Shown: positions 1 to 11,656 of the stretch, in pieces
How positions within the stretch are numbered: the first letter of the stretch is position 1
Layout of the letters: each line of letters starts with the position of its first letter
Assembly: GCF_900496995.4 (NCBI RefSeq)
Contig: NC_044014.1
Span: 186,001-250,000 of the forward strand
DNA from: Aquila chrysaetos chrysaetos
Taxonomy: Eukaryota; Chordata; Aves; Accipitriformes; Accipitridae
Direction of reading: 5' to 3'
DNA length: 64,000 nucleotides
Program-made: the position numbers and the translations under genes
The notes under the pieces: model-generated
What the model was told of the DNA's origin: nothing
What the model saw: the letters and a program-made list of their open reading frames with translations, nothing else
The model's database searches: none

Positions 1-118
1 CCTCTGGCTTTCTCTGCTTTTTTAGGGAAAATACTCAAACAAACCAAAAAAGCCCTCAGACCTGTTCCTCCCTGAACCTCCACTGGTTGAAATTGAGTCA
101 GCTGTGTGCTATATATTA

Positions 119-124
119 TTTATT
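119..124 (-). terminator. Candidate VA opsin poly(A) signal
   Basis: The plus-strand TTTATT reads AATAAA on the minus strand, about 375 nt after the opsin stop. It is the only canonical hexamer I see between the stop and the window edge. The 3' UTR would be about 498 to 100. A more distal site outside the window cannot be excluded. Confidence 0.45.
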
Positions 125-498
125 TGTCCAGTAGCATATGGAAGCCATGTGCCACTTCATGTTTTTGTCCAGCTGACCAAGGAGCCATCATCAGCGTAAA
201 ACTCTCCTATCCTTACTGTGTTACATGCTAGCATAGCAAGACTGGATTCCCCTGATGTTATTTTCAGGAGCAAGCAGGCTGTGGATTGGGAAGAGGAATG
301 CAGTGGAGGAAGGGACTCACCTTATGGCTGAGTGTTTGACTGCAACTGCAAAGCCAAGAAACTCTTACATGCACTCAGGAGCCTGGAATTTCAAAAGCCG
401 GTGTCCACAGGAGCATAATGTCCCCACTGACAACATTATTGTATTAAGTGATGGTAACAAGGAAATATGCTGTAACACTGCATTAATTATCTCCCACC

Positions 499-729
499 CT
501 ACATGGCACAGATTTTGTTTTCTGAAGCTGCCAACTCAGCAAAAGATCGGCAATTTCTGTGTTCATCTCCGGTTTTCCTCTTAGAAATGGTGCTACATAC
601 TGCCATGGTGGACATCTCACTGCCTCTTTTGTCCTGGGTTATCATTGCTCGCTCTGAAGTTGGGTTCATGCTGGACTCTGCAGTTTCTATGGCACTGCAG
701 CTGAACATTTGAATCAGACACTTCCTGAA
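499..729 (-). CDS. VALOP: VA opsin exon 5 (helix 8 and C-terminal tail)
   Basis: Encodes residues 311-386 and the stop (231 nt). The acceptor is CTTTCTAG|TTCAGG on the minus strand. It opens with FRKCLIQMFSC, the normal opsin helix 8 after MNKQ, with cysteines suited to palmitoylation. The tail is rich in Ser and Thr (for example SSMNPTSER and MSTMAVCSTISKRKTG), as expected for receptor-kinase sites. The tail runs to a TAG-free end at CAM and a stop at 499. Tail identity rests on the splice phase and the helix-8 pattern. Confidence 0.88.
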   Translation of the reverse strand, partial: FRKCLIQMFSCSAIETAESSMNPTSERAMITQDKRGSEMSTMAVCSTISKRKTGDEHRNCRSFAELAASENKICAM

Positions 730-3700
730 CTAGAAAGTTGAAAAAAAGGAGATCAATCAAAAGACATAAGGAATTTTAAAATATCTCTATAAAGCAGTCT
801 TTATCTGCTAAAACTCTTGGAAATTCATGAGTCAGTTGGGAATATAAAGAAATAGCCTCATAAAAAATATTTGCCTGTGCCACCATGAAGAACTCTAAAA
901 CTGAGACATAATAACATTCTAAAAAGATCCAGACTACTGGAAAATCTTATTCTAAAAAATAATTTTCCTTTTCTGCTTGTTACTAACCACATCTAATGGA
1001 CAGAACTGGTTATTTCTCCTGGCTCATGAGCTGCTTTCATATGCGAATACCCAGCTATTCAAAGATGGTTTGTTTCCATCTTGTTCATATCCATGAACAG
1101 GGTAAGACCAGCATACATCTGCCATGCATTGGGAGATCAGGGTACTGTCCATAGGATGAGAGACAAGCAATAGCTCTTTCTGCAGGACTGAATAAATAAA
1201 TTTATTAATCACTTCTTAGTCCACAGTCACTTTAATATTTTTCTTCTTTTCGCTTATATGCTTATACTCTGCTTGACACCACCACTCTTAATAGCTACAT
1301 TCATTGCATAAATCTATTCAAGTTTATTACCATCCCTGTTACCACAGTGAACACATATCACTCTGGTTCATCCCCTTGTCAATTCTTCTTCTCTGCATCC
1401 AATCCTCTGCCCCCATTCCAGAGAAGAAAGCTCCCTGTCCCATAGGCATATGCAATGCTTCTACCCTCCCTGTACATACAACCACAAATGCAGCATTTCC
1501 CCTGACACAAATACAAGCTATTGAAAACTTCCACCCCACCTCAAAGTCAACTTACTGGTGTTGCATTCCTAAAGAAATATACAAATGCACTGGCACAGTC
1601 CTGAAAATAGAATTTTCATACAGAAAACTGATATTCACTAAGGGCTGATTTTCCTTTATATATTTAAATATATAATATTTAAACCTAATATTTATATAAT
1701 ATTTAAACCTAATAATCATTAACATTCTTATTTTAATAATGCACAGAGGCTTACACTATCTTCCAGTACGTAGATATAGAGTGATCTTTTTTAATTTTTT
1801 TTTTTTTTTTAGTTCTAAATGCTGGATATTGCAATGCTAGTTAACTAACATGTAGGTAGATAGAAATAATTCATTATAAAGCAAGACAAAATAACAAAAT
1901 ATGAGTGTTAAAGACACTTTGAGAGCATACAGTACCTGTTTGTTCATAAAGACATAAATTATTGGATTATAAACAGTGGCTGTTTTGGAAAAGAAAGCTG
2001 GAACTGCTGCCAGACAAGGATCCAGCTCAATGGAGGGGTATGCAGTGACTAGGATAGAAAAGGCGGCGTATGGCATCCAGCAGATTAGAAAGGCAATGAT
2101 CATAACAACAACCATTCTAGTCACTTGTCTTTCAGGTTTCCTGGTACTTCCCAGCCTGCCTTGCGTATCTGACACCTTTAAAGAAAAGATAGAAGATTCT
2201 AGAAAACAAACAACAAGGCCTCCAACCAGTGAATTTAGTGAGCAAGCTAATAATCTGCCACGCTAGAAGGAAAGACCTGCTCTTCTTGAGTATGAGAGTA
2301 CATCAGGATGCTGTTACTGGACCACAGGGTGTCAATGTTGTTGCTGAGGGACATGAATTACTGTATACTGTCATTATTAATTTTTCCTTTGCTTAAGTAT
2401 CTTTGTATTTTTATTGTCAAAGTGAGAGCAAAAAGCAATTACTAGGACAATCTCTGTGTAGAAATCTAATTGCAGTCAGGCATGACTGCAGCCTGTAGAG
2501 ACACTCCCAAGCTCGCTTCAGCCAAGTCATGAGGAGTGAAGCGATGGCACAGGTTTGCTGTCCAGCATCGCAAAAGTTAATCTAGCTCAGGTAACTTCAT
2601 GGGTGCTGCAGCAGCCCACCCCGAGGCAGTGCAGAAATACCCTTAAATTTCATCTGTGAGAAAATTAATCCTAATGATTTTAGTCAAATCAGATACAAGA
2701 TTTAGCCTCTATTTAGAAAGCCTTATGCAGAATAGAATGACTCTGACAGAATGAGCGACTGGCGGTATCTGATAACAATATGTTACCTCTAAAAGTATGA
2801 AACCGAAATTAGGCCTACATTTTTGGGTGATACAACTTGCCATACATCACTAACTTCAACAGAGCTACCTCGGCTTACAGCAGCTCTGGATCTGCACAAA
2901 GCCTAATAAAGCTAGACTTTTTGGCTTGCAGGAAAGCTGACTAGAGAACATTTTGGCTATACTGGTAGGAGCAGTATCCCCTTCTTCCCCTTTTCTGGTC
3001 TTTTTGTGAAATACATTTGCTGCTGTTCTGATAAACCAGTTTGTGTACAGCAAAATGTAACAAAAAGCACAATTCCATAACAAGGCAAATATGAGAAGCC
3101 AATACAGCTCTGAACCAGCCTTACAGCCAACCAACTTTAATCTTACCTACAAAACTGGCTTCTGCACCAGTCGGCCCAAGCACAGCATTGTCTTTATGAG
3201 ATCTTTTTACAAGTCTCAGCAGTTTCAGATTTCTTCCAAGTTCTCATTCAGGCCACTGCCAGGGGCTAGCTTTAAGTAAAAGCTCTTGCCTTGGGCCACA
3301 GACTTTTCTCTGCTGGAAACTTGGAAAGACAGGCTCATGGCTGCTGTGGTCAGCATCAGCAGAGGGGAAATAAACCCAGGCAAGGTGGTGCAGGAAAGGA
3401 GGCTGAGCTGTCCCTCTCCCGCTCCAGCACCCGAGCCCCAACCTGCTCCCGAGGCCTCACACCAGGCTGGTCTCGCCAGCCCTCTCCTGCTGCCTTTTCT
3501 TGGTGCACCTGAGCCCTGGCCAGCCTCTAGCCACCACATCCACAGGGTGTAAAAATTCAGCTTTGGCTAACTGTTTGAGAAGTTTTCAGTCAACTCCCAA
3601 TCTACCCCTGCCATTATGGCTACCCACAGTAACTGCAACAGTTCAACTGAAGGCATGATCATGACTTAATTACTGAAAAAGAAGGCCATCTTGGTGAGTC

Positions 3701-6700
3701 ATAAGCAGATAGTGAGCCTGAATTCAAGCACTTTGTTTTTCATGCAGTCTTTGCAGACAACTAGGTGTCCAATATAGGCGTTAAAGACAGCACTCTGCTG
3801 TGGCTGTGCAAAGTCCTTGCCATGGGTGAAGTTTAGACCAGACTAATCAGCAGCGACCAGGAGAGTCTGTCAAGCTCTGTAGTGCTTTATAGCCTTCACC
3901 AGAAGAGCATCTATGATCTAATGACACCAGAATGACAGTGGGATTGGGGCATTTAGCAGGAATGCTCCCCCTCTTCTCATTGATCATGCATCTTAGGCAG
4001 AGATGTTGATACAGAGATTATGTGATGTCAAACAGTGTCTTTCTAGGAAACATCCTTGTTTTGTTTCTGATGACTTAGTGAAACAAGGCACTGTTAACGT
4101 AACGTTAGCATACATGGGAAGTAACTAATGATAACTCTGTGTGGCTCTAGAAAAACCTGATGCCAGATCCTGCAATAATACATGCTAATAAAGTAAGAAT
4201 TTTTGGTGTAATATGGCCTTTTAGCTTTCCACAGTAATGTTAGAACTGAAAGGAGACATTTCCCCTAATAACTCTTGCACTGCACTCAGATAATTTAACA
4301 TAGTTAGTACTTACAGAGGTACAGAAGCACCTCCTGGGGAGGGAGGTGTCCTTACCCCTGTAGAAAGTTGTATTTTATGTCATTCTTTAACAAACAATAA
4401 ATACAACAACAACAATAATAGTGAATTGTCATAATACCTACAAGTTCTTAGGCATCAATGAAGGCAGTGTTAGGTGCTGAGCAAAGCTAAGATATTCCCT
4501 GTCAATATATGACATTTCTACAGCATTTTTTCATATACACTGTACCTACAAAGTGAGCAGCCCAGCCTCCCTTTCAGCAGAAGTGCAGTCACTTTGGGGA
4601 AGGGACACAATCTCCTGGATTGTGCTTTCGACTGTTTTGTCTTTGTCTCTTATCAGCCTGGCCTTTTTCTCACCTATGGCTTTTTGTGGATGGCAGTAGA
4701 TTCCTTTCTAAATCTGAGAACACAAAACTGATAAGGAACCATGTACTGGTGCTTTATCTTACAAACAAAGGAATACTGCCATAATAATTTATCTCCATTG
4801 TAAACTGTTAATTAGAGCTTTTCCTAAAGACTGATTTCTTTCATGAGTTTTGCAGTTGTAGTGAAAGCTAGTCCTGGCATTGTAAAGCTGATGTCACAGG
4901 GACTGAGGGACCAGCAGACTTTACTAAGACAAAACAATGCCACTCATGACCAAGTCTGCACTGTGGCAGCCGTGGGACATGGCAGTCAAAATCTGGGAAG
5001 AGGGTTGGTTGGGAACATCAAGACCCCAGTTCTGGTGCCTGGGTCTCTCTCTGTTCACCGTAGTCAGATTTTTTAAAAATTGGTTTAGTTGTGAGATATA
5101 TAGCTTTATGGCAATTCATTATAAATTTACAGAATATATTGCAGGCAGTTGGCTTTTATACACTAGACTGTGTTTTAAGCTGTTATGAGTAACAGAGGCC
5201 AACTCAGTTATCTCTCTCTGTAAAAGCCAGAGGCAAGGACTGGCACAAGCCAGATGGCTACAGCTAAATCGTTTGTGATGAGGTGCCCTGAGGCTACCCC
5301 AACGTTTCCTGGCTATGCAGTCTGCCAGGTCACTGAGCTGCAAGGGGAGTGTGAAACACACAACTTATTGAGAAGTGTGATTTTTTTTTTTTTTTTTTTA
5401 ATGTTACTGCTCTTCTTTCTGGATAATGGAGAGAGGAGTGAGAAAGACAGCCGAGCGAGATCACACCACAGTGGCTCCAGGCCAATGCTGGGACCCACTA
5501 CGTGGCACAGGTCGGTCTTCCAGAAGACATCCTGACCTGACCCAAATGACAAGATGGACTGTTCACCGGCTTCCGCTGTGACCGATGGTGGCATTTTCCT
5601 TCATTGCCTCCCTTGTTCCTCATCTCACCTGCTTTGTTTTTAACTTGCAGCCTCTGAAGTGGCTGTCCCAGAGGAAGGAAATGGCCCTTTTGTGCACCTC
5701 CTGAAACATCTGAGTAGCACATTAGCCACTGCTCTGGCAGACCCATGACAGTGCTGGATGCTTGGCAAGGGGTCCCCTCTCCTTCACACCCCCTCTGTTG
5801 GGTTGCCATCCCTCCCTTCAGGCCAGGCCACCCCACGGGCTCTCCCTCCCAGGGGCGGCCCGTTCCCATCCCTGCAGGGCCTGTGCCGTGACCGCCGGCC
5901 TGCGGGGAGGGACACCTGCCACCCGCCGCGCCTGCCTGCGCCAGAGGTGCCCCTGGCAGGAGCGGGAGCCCCGCAGGGTGGGTGCTCTGGGGTGGCTGTC
6001 CCCCCCTCCAAGCCAAGCGGCAGAGCTCCTTCCCTAAGGCAGCAGCGAGAGGGCTGCATCAGCAGTGTGGAGGTCTGCCCCACCCCGCTCCCTCTCTGCT
6101 CCATTTCCTCTGCAGGTAGGTTAGGACAGGGAAAAATAAAATACTAATAAAAGTTCTGGATATTCAGAATAACAGAACCATAGTTTTACAAGTTATGTTA
6201 GGAGAGCCTGCGTCGTCAACAACGATTTTCTTCAAGCATCTCTGTATGTTGTAATTCACGTCCCCCGCCCTCGCACCAACAGACACCGTGCCATCTCATC
6301 AGGAGCGCTGTGAGCACCAATGCACCTGTGCTGCAGTTCACATTCAACCTGGGAAACTTCTTGTATTTAATACTGAAATCAACCTCTCCCAGCCATTTAA
6401 CCTTCTCTCCCCTAAATGCAGCCTGGAGGGAATCAAGAAAAAATCCATCCAGAGGAGTCACAATGTTACCTGAAGTACGCATGTTCCAATTTGTATTTTC
6501 TAATGAAAATATTTTTCGCATTTCCCTTCTGTTTTGTTTTACTTAGAGAAAACAACACTCAGAATAAATACAAGCATTTGACTATCCCAAATACTTTAAA
6601 AACTTCAGTAAACTGAAGAAATTTACTGAACTTATTACTGAAGCAATCAGACAAGGCAGCTTTGCAGTGAATAGAAATAACAATATTGTCCCAAAATATT

Positions 6701-9700
6701 GTCCCCAAATCCTGTCCCAAATAGGAATTTTCCTATTCTATTGTCTTATTTTTCACTTTTTGCAAATTCTCTTTCGGATCGCGTCAACATAATCATTAAA
6801 TAAAATTCAAAAGTATTTCTCAATTCTTTTAAATGTTCCCAGACAATCTAGTATTTTATTTACTAAACAGCATTACATTATTTACAAATGCTACATCTTA
6901 TTCTGCATGTAAGTGTTATAGCGTATTAGCCAGCACTCTTAAAATTTACAGATGCAGTCATTTTAAGCAAAATTCTGATTTACCTGGTTTGAGTCTTAAG
7001 AAACATCACTGAATTGAATTACAATTGTAAACAAACCAATACCGGGTCATTCAGTTTCTTTCTTTATGAGGCAGACATTCTTTCATTTGTATGATGTTTG
7101 GCTAATGAGATGTACTGATAAGTGATGCAAACTGCATACTTTGAAAAGTCATTTCTAACCATAGCATGAATTTCTGTGTGTAAGGATAATTATATAACAA
7201 TGGATGATAACTGAGTGCATTTGCTGCCTGGAAAGTTGATCTCCTTATGTCTGATCTTTACAGAAAATCGAACACAAAAATTCCAAATGTTTGCATACAT
7301 ACACATTTAAAAAGTTTACTGATAAGTGCTTTTTCTTACCTTTCTTAGCTTCCGCATCAGTTTTCCATAGGATACCAAAATCACCAATAAAGGCACTATA
7401 AAACAGGTGGTGAAGAATGCAATAATGTACGTATGGTCAGTATAAGCTCGCGAGTACCTGTAAACACACAAAATACAGTGTGTATGTATTACTAATTTGT
7501 GTTCTTATTATTTTCTGGAAGTATTAATTTTGCTCTTCAAAGCTGTCACTAGTATTTTTGTCAACTGTTTTTATTCAAAGTGCCCCTTTACAACTCTAGT
7601 CATATCACCAGATGGAGCCCTGGGCTAGCTCCCTGGCCGTGGGCTAGGACAGGATCCTATGACCATAGGCAGAATATCATAGAACTGTGGGACAGTTCAG
7701 GTGGGAAGGGACATGTAGTTCAACCTCATGCTCAAAGTGGAGTCTGCTATGGGGTCAGACCAGGTTGCTCAGGGCTTTGTCTAGTCTTCTGAAAAAATCT
7801 CTCTTTGTCCTCTTTGAATCCTGACAAAAAGGACACGGTATAGGATGGTTATTTTCATTAGAGATGGACGCTCCTCCCTTTAGAATTCTTTTTTTTTTAA
7901 ATCTATTCTTGGCAAATTTTGCTCAGTTTTGTTCCAACTTTCTTTACACCCATTTTTGCAGAGATGTACACCATGTTTAAACCTTTCCTTTAAATTCATG
8001 CCCCTGAGATGTCCTGAGCTGCAAGTTTCATTTCTTTACCATACTCTGCAAGAGTGGCCTTACCAGTTAGGCTCACAAGTAGTTCCAATCTTACTGGTGG
8101 TGTAACTGCTCCAACCCATTGTTGGTGGAATGGTCCAAATGAAGGAAAAGGTCCACACAAAGGCAATACCTAGGGCTGCATGCTTCCCCCTCAAGCGCAT
8201 ATTTCCCAATGGGCGACAGATCACAATGTACCGCTCAAAAGCCAACAGAGCAAGAGACCAGAGAGCAACAATGCCTATAGTAAGAAAACACAGTCAGCAT
8301 CAAAAATTGGGTAGAGTCACTGAAAAGCAAACACCAGCCCACATCACAAAATCAGAGAAATGTTTAGGTTGAAAGGCATCTCTGGAGGTCATCTAGTTCA
8401 ACATCACCCCCTGCTCAAGCACAGTCCATACAGCAGGTTGTCTAGGACCAACTCCAGCTGGGTTTTGAATAACTCCACAGGTGGAGACTCCACAACCCCT
8501 CAGGGCAACCTGTTCCACTGTTTGACCACCCACTACATCAGACACCTCTTCCATCAACCCAAGTTATGAAGATATGCAATTTATGTGCCTTATTCTAATA
8601 TTTATTAAGAGCACAAGATTTTCGTATTTGTCTAGTTTGTCAGTCTACAGTCTACAGTATAAGGACTACAAAACCAAGCAGCTAATCGGGCCATTTGACT
8701 GATGATGACTTCTTTTTTTCTTCCGGTTCTACTCTGAAAAGCTGCAAATTATGTGTAGCTTCCAAATCAAGAAATTAAGATATATCTTCAAAATGCTATC
8801 TTTGCAAGAAATGTCATATTTCAGACTGTCATAAAACTCTAACCTACAGACAGGTGCCCACAACATTAAATTATCAGTTTATTAGGCATGTATCACCTGG
8901 TTGGCCACGAAAATCTTGAAATAGCCTGATCTTTCTCTATAGGACATGGCTTACATGCCATGAACTGATTTAGTAGCATTATCCCTCACAGACATTCCCT
9001 CTGTGTAGCTTAATCAGGCTGAGAGCAACTGTGGGACTCCTTTTTGGGCTGAGAATCAGCAATGTGTTTGATTTAGAGCAGTGAGAAGAGTTAGAAGGCT
9101 GTCTTTACTATGCAGCTTCAGAAATAGGAACAGGGAGGCAGGAATTAATGTCTATTTCAAGTAAGAAGATGTCCCATTTTAAACTAATTTCCCATTTATT
9201 CTGCAGAGGTGTATATACACAGGGAACTATGTGGTGAGGATTCTCCCTTTTAGAGTATTTCTAATACTTTTTGTGCAGTTAGTAAAACAAAACCAAGAAA
9301 AAGAAGCACAAAAAGATGTCAGTGTGTGGCGTGACTGTTACAGGTGTGCCACGGTTCCTCAGAACCACTGCAGGGTAGCTAACATAAGATGTTTCCATGC
9401 TCTGATATTTTCAAATGTGACAGTTTAAGAGCAGCCACTCACTCTTTTCCTCTCTCTATCCATATATGCACTGACCTAAATACAAAACTTTAAAATAGTT
9501 ACACATAGTGAATTTTTTCCTGACATTGTTTTACCAAAACCCCCACAATGCTGTTATTCTATTAGCAAGCTTTTTCTCATTATATTAAACATATTCAATG
9601 ATCAGTACACATGTGACAAGTCACTGATATATGACAGATATAGTGAAACATGTTATTCACTCACACGAGATCCACTACAGAATATATGTAACTGGGGAAG

Positions 9701-10182
9701 GAACCAGTGAGTTCAAAGGCATGCAAAGTCAGTGACTTGGGAAGCTGCAGGATAGCTAATAGAGTACACTGGAGGAAGTTGAAGGAAAAGAACATACAAC
9801 TACAAACAAAATCAAGCTTACCAAAAAATGTGACAGCAAATCCTTCCAGTACACAAGCCCAGTATCCCATATAAAAATAACCTTTTAGATTCGTTAAAAA
9901 GCTGATGGTGCCACCAGTCAGAGAGACCAGGAAATCAGCCACAGACAAATTGACTATAACGTAATTGACAGGTTGTCTCAATTGCTTGAACTTAGAAGTT
10001 ACCAGGATTACAGCCAGGTTCTCAGCAAGCGACAGGGAGGTCACCACCAACATTACTGCTGCCAGAAGGCTGAAGTGCCAGGGCTGGATGGAGTCCAAGG
10101 GACGACGAAAGGGATCCCATCTGGCAGGACTGGAGGAAGTGGACAACAGCGACTCATTTTCAGGTGCTCTGAGTGCATCCAT
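499..10182 (-). CDS. VALOP: VA (vertebrate ancient) opsin, complete five-exon gene
   Basis: Spliced CDS: join of 10182-9822, 8274-8064, 7457-7340, 2175-1936 and 729-499 on the minus strand, 1161 nt, 386 residues, with GT-AG at every junction. It is a seven-transmembrane, retinal-binding, light-activated G-protein-coupled receptor of the plasma membrane. Rhodopsin numbering holds without gaps to residue 187: Asn55 in TM1, Cys110 and Cys187 (disulphide), counterion Glu113, ERY at 134-136. The Schiff-base lysine is Lys294 in FFSK, and NPIIY follows at 300-304. The FKQLRQP loop, LEGFAVTFFGIVALWSLALL and the TTCEPNW loop match my memory of VA opsins rather than pinopsin or parapinopsin. In birds the family is known as a hypothalamic photoreceptor linked to day-length responses. 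The start is the first in-frame ATG after a stop-free run without another ATG. The frame is intact in all exons, so a functional gene is likely. Symbol use varies between species. Confidence 0.93.
1672..1714. repeat. Two-copy AT-rich tandem repeat, 24-bp period
   Basis: The unit ATAATATTTAAACCTAATA starts at 1672 and again at 1696. It lies in opsin intron 4 within an AT-rich stretch, followed by a T-run near 1790-1811. It is probably slippage-derived. Confidence 0.7.
1837..1935 (-). other. VALOP: Read-through of VA opsin intron 4 (short-isoform tail candidate)
   Basis: If the exon 4 donor is not used, translation continues in frame for 32 codons (VLYALKVSLTLIFCYFVLLY and further) to a stop ending at 1837. 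The product would have 342 residues and a hydrophobic tail without helix 8. Short and long VA opsin isoforms that differ after exon 4 are known in fish and have been reported in birds. Whether this exact read-through is used here is an inference. Confidence 0.4.
1936..2175 (-). CDS. VALOP: VA opsin exon 4 (TM6-TM7, retinal lysine)
   Basis: Encodes residues 231-310 (240 nt, phase 0 at both ends). It begins VSDTQGR and continues with the E(R)xVTRMVVVM entry to TM6, the CWMPYA motif, then TM7 with the chromophore lysine Lys294 (FFSK), NPIIY and MNKQ. The acceptor is TTAAAG|GTGTCA and the donor is AAACAG|GTACTG. The frame stays open past the donor for 32 more codons (see the read-through entry). 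Confidence 0.93.
2176..7339 (-). other. VALOP: VA opsin intron 3 (5.2 kb)
   Basis: This is the largest opsin intron. I see no coding exon in it. It has two locally GC-rich blocks, about 3390-3540 and 5780-6110, whose overlapping open frames on both strands look like composition artefacts. A T-run lies at about 5382-5399. Intron 1 (8275-9821), intron 2 (7458-8063) and intron 4 (730-1935) hold nothing else but the CR1 fragments and simple repeats listed separately. Confidence 0.6.
7340..7457 (-). CDS. VALOP: VA opsin exon 3 (TM5 and start of loop 3)
   Basis: Encodes the last base of Trp191 through Lys230 (118 nt). It contains TM5 (IIAFFTTCFIVPLLVILVSY) and the basic start of cytoplasmic loop 3 (GKLMRKLRK). 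The acceptor is TTTACAG|GTACTC and the donor is AGAAAG|GTAAGA. The exon is too short to appear as a long ORF and was found from the protein pattern and its splice sites. Confidence 0.9.
7670..7801 (-). mobile_element. CR1 LINE 3'-end fragment in opsin intron 2
   Basis: The plus strand reads like the antisense of the CR1 3' tail: ATATCATAGAACTGTGGGAC, then GGTGGGAAGGGACATGTAGTTCAA, then CCAGGTTGCTCAGGGCTTTGTC. These match the avian CR1 3'-end pattern as I remember it. It is diverged and truncated. Confidence 0.7.
8064..8274 (-). CDS. VALOP: VA opsin exon 2 (TM3 to extracellular loop 2)
   Basis: Encodes the rest of Gly121 through the first two bases of Trp191 (211 nt). It carries ERY (134-136), TM4 (FVWTFSFIWTIPP) and the loop cysteine Cys187 within TTCEPNW. 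Residue 181 is Ser, where bovine rhodopsin has Glu. The acceptor is CTATAG|GCATTG and the donor is AACTG|GTAAGG on the minus strand. Confidence 0.92.
8348..8535 (-). mobile_element. CR1 LINE 3'-end fragment in opsin intron 1
   Basis: The pattern GGTTGAAAGGCATCTCTGGA, GGTCATCTAGTTCAACATCA, GTGGAGACTCCACAACCCCT and GGGCAACCTGTTCCACTGTT is the antisense CR1 3' region. It has the same orientation as the intron 2 fragment. It lies just upstream of exon 2 without touching the splice site. Confidence 0.78.
9822..10182 (-). CDS. VALOP: VA opsin exon 1 (N-terminus to TM3)
   Basis: Encodes residues 1-120 plus the first base of Gly121. It begins MDALRAPENESLL, with an N-glycosylation sequon (NES, residues 9-11) in the extracellular tail. 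It then covers TM1 with Asn55, the first cytoplasmic loop (KFKQLRQP), TM2 (NLSVADF), and the start of TM3 with Cys110 and counterion Glu113. The donor reads TTTTTTG|GTAAGC on the minus strand. No upstream in-frame ATG was seen before the open frame ends near 10203. Confidence 0.92.
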
Positions 10183-10620
10183 TTTTTTCTCTCTCACTAG
10201 CAAAAATAATACTGTATAATGCTGGAGTTCCTAATCTGTCAATAATATTCAGGATTAAAAGGAGAAATTTGCTGTCTCCAACAGAAGCGTGAACAAACTC
10301 TCCATGCTTCTGCTTTCCAGTAATAGTCCAGGAAATGAAGTCTGGGTCAGAGGAAAGTTTAGTGCTGTGCAGTGAATGTGGGAACAGGGATGAGCAAGAA
10401 AAACTCTTAGAGCAACTTCTGCCCCTCTCCGCCAGTAGTCTCCTGCCTCTATCCTGCTGCAGCCGTATTTTTTTCTGTAATAAAACCCAGCATAGAAGCT
10501 GCAGGTTTCCTCCTTCTGCAGCAGCCAACAGCAGTGCTGAAATATCCCTCAGATCATCCCTACACTGTGGGGAAGAATGAAGCATTTTCTTGGAACCCTC
10601 TCTGACCTTTAGCACTGTAA
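10183..10620 (-). promoter_or_regulatory. VA opsin 5' flank with OTX/CRX-like sites
   Basis: This is the region just upstream of the opsin start. No clear TATA box or CpG island is visible, and the transcription start is not defined. Two TAATCY-type sites, the motif bound by OTX2 and CRX in photoreceptor genes, lie close to the ATG: TAATCT at 10232-10237 (plus) and TAATCC at 10257-10252 (minus). Such motifs are short and occur often by chance. Confidence 0.3.
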
Positions 10621-11656
10621 AACTGAAGCTTTCCTTTTGTTAATAGCGAGGGTGGAGTGATCATCTTCCTCATGCCCTGTGCTGCTGGGAGCACAGCAAG
10701 GGGGAGGCTCCCACATGACTTGTTTTCTTGAAAGAGGGCAGCCCTGAAAAGATTAGCTCTGGATGACCAGAGCAGCTGTAAACTGGGCAGTAAGACTGCA
10801 CTATAAACCCCTGCCCACATCTCAGGCTAGCTTATGGCCTCGGAACCGAAGCTCCAAATTAACTAAGTTTTCTGTGCTATTCAGTGGAATTTCAGCTTCT
10901 ATCAGAGACTGTATAGATGTTATCCCTGATGAAGGCATAATAACTGCAGCTTTAGGACTAAAAACTCAAAGATGCACAACAATATTTTAAAGATGGAGTT
11001 TGTAAATACATGAAAAGAAATAAAATCAGTACAGCATGACAACAGACAGCAGGAAAATTAATAGCTAGTAATAAATTTCTGATAAGCATGACTAGATGTA
11101 TCTGAACTCTTTAATAATCATTAGCAGGGTTACTTGTGTTTGTTTCCCAAGATGAGTAGCTCAGTCATCTCTGCACCCTAATGAGACACAAAACTGTGAC
11201 AGATATTCCAGTACTCCTGTTCTAAAGGGCTGCCAGTAATTATTCCACAAATTAAGCTGTATACCCCAAGAATATGGAAATCATTCAGCTGTGTTGTAAA
11301 TGACATAATTCTTAGGGACCGTAATTGTTAATCAGAACCTTAAAGTATTAGCCAGAGTCAAAAATACAAAAGCAATCCAGTTCCTATGTTGGGAGAGTTC
11401 ACACTTTGGACACACACTACATACAACAGGTGAATAAACAAACAGGAGCTGGTGTGAGAGTGAAAATGAGTAACACTACCTGTCCATACATTTCCTTGAG
11501 TTTATATTTGCTTTGGTTTGTACATGAAACACTTTGTTAACGCAGCTTAAAATCTTTTGGTGTGCAGGAATGGAATCAGAAAGGTTTCTGGACACTGGCA
11601 GAAAAAGTTATGCATCAGAAAATTTCAGAATATTTTGAACTACCCCCCCCCCTCAA

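Noticed and set aside
5498..6147. Overlapping frames of 172, 129, 106 and 91 codons in opsin intron 3
   Set aside because: Local GC-rich block inside an intron, no recognisable family, frames on both strands.
8523..8531. GACCACCCA as a GLI (Sonic hedgehog) site
   Set aside because: It lies inside a CR1 fragment and is part of the repeat's own common sequence.
499..10182. Pinopsin or parapinopsin as the identity of the opsin
   Set aside because: The FKQLRQP loop, LEGFAVTFFGIVALWS in TM3, and the TTCEPNW loop fit VA opsin; the N-terminus also differs from chicken pinopsin as I remember it.
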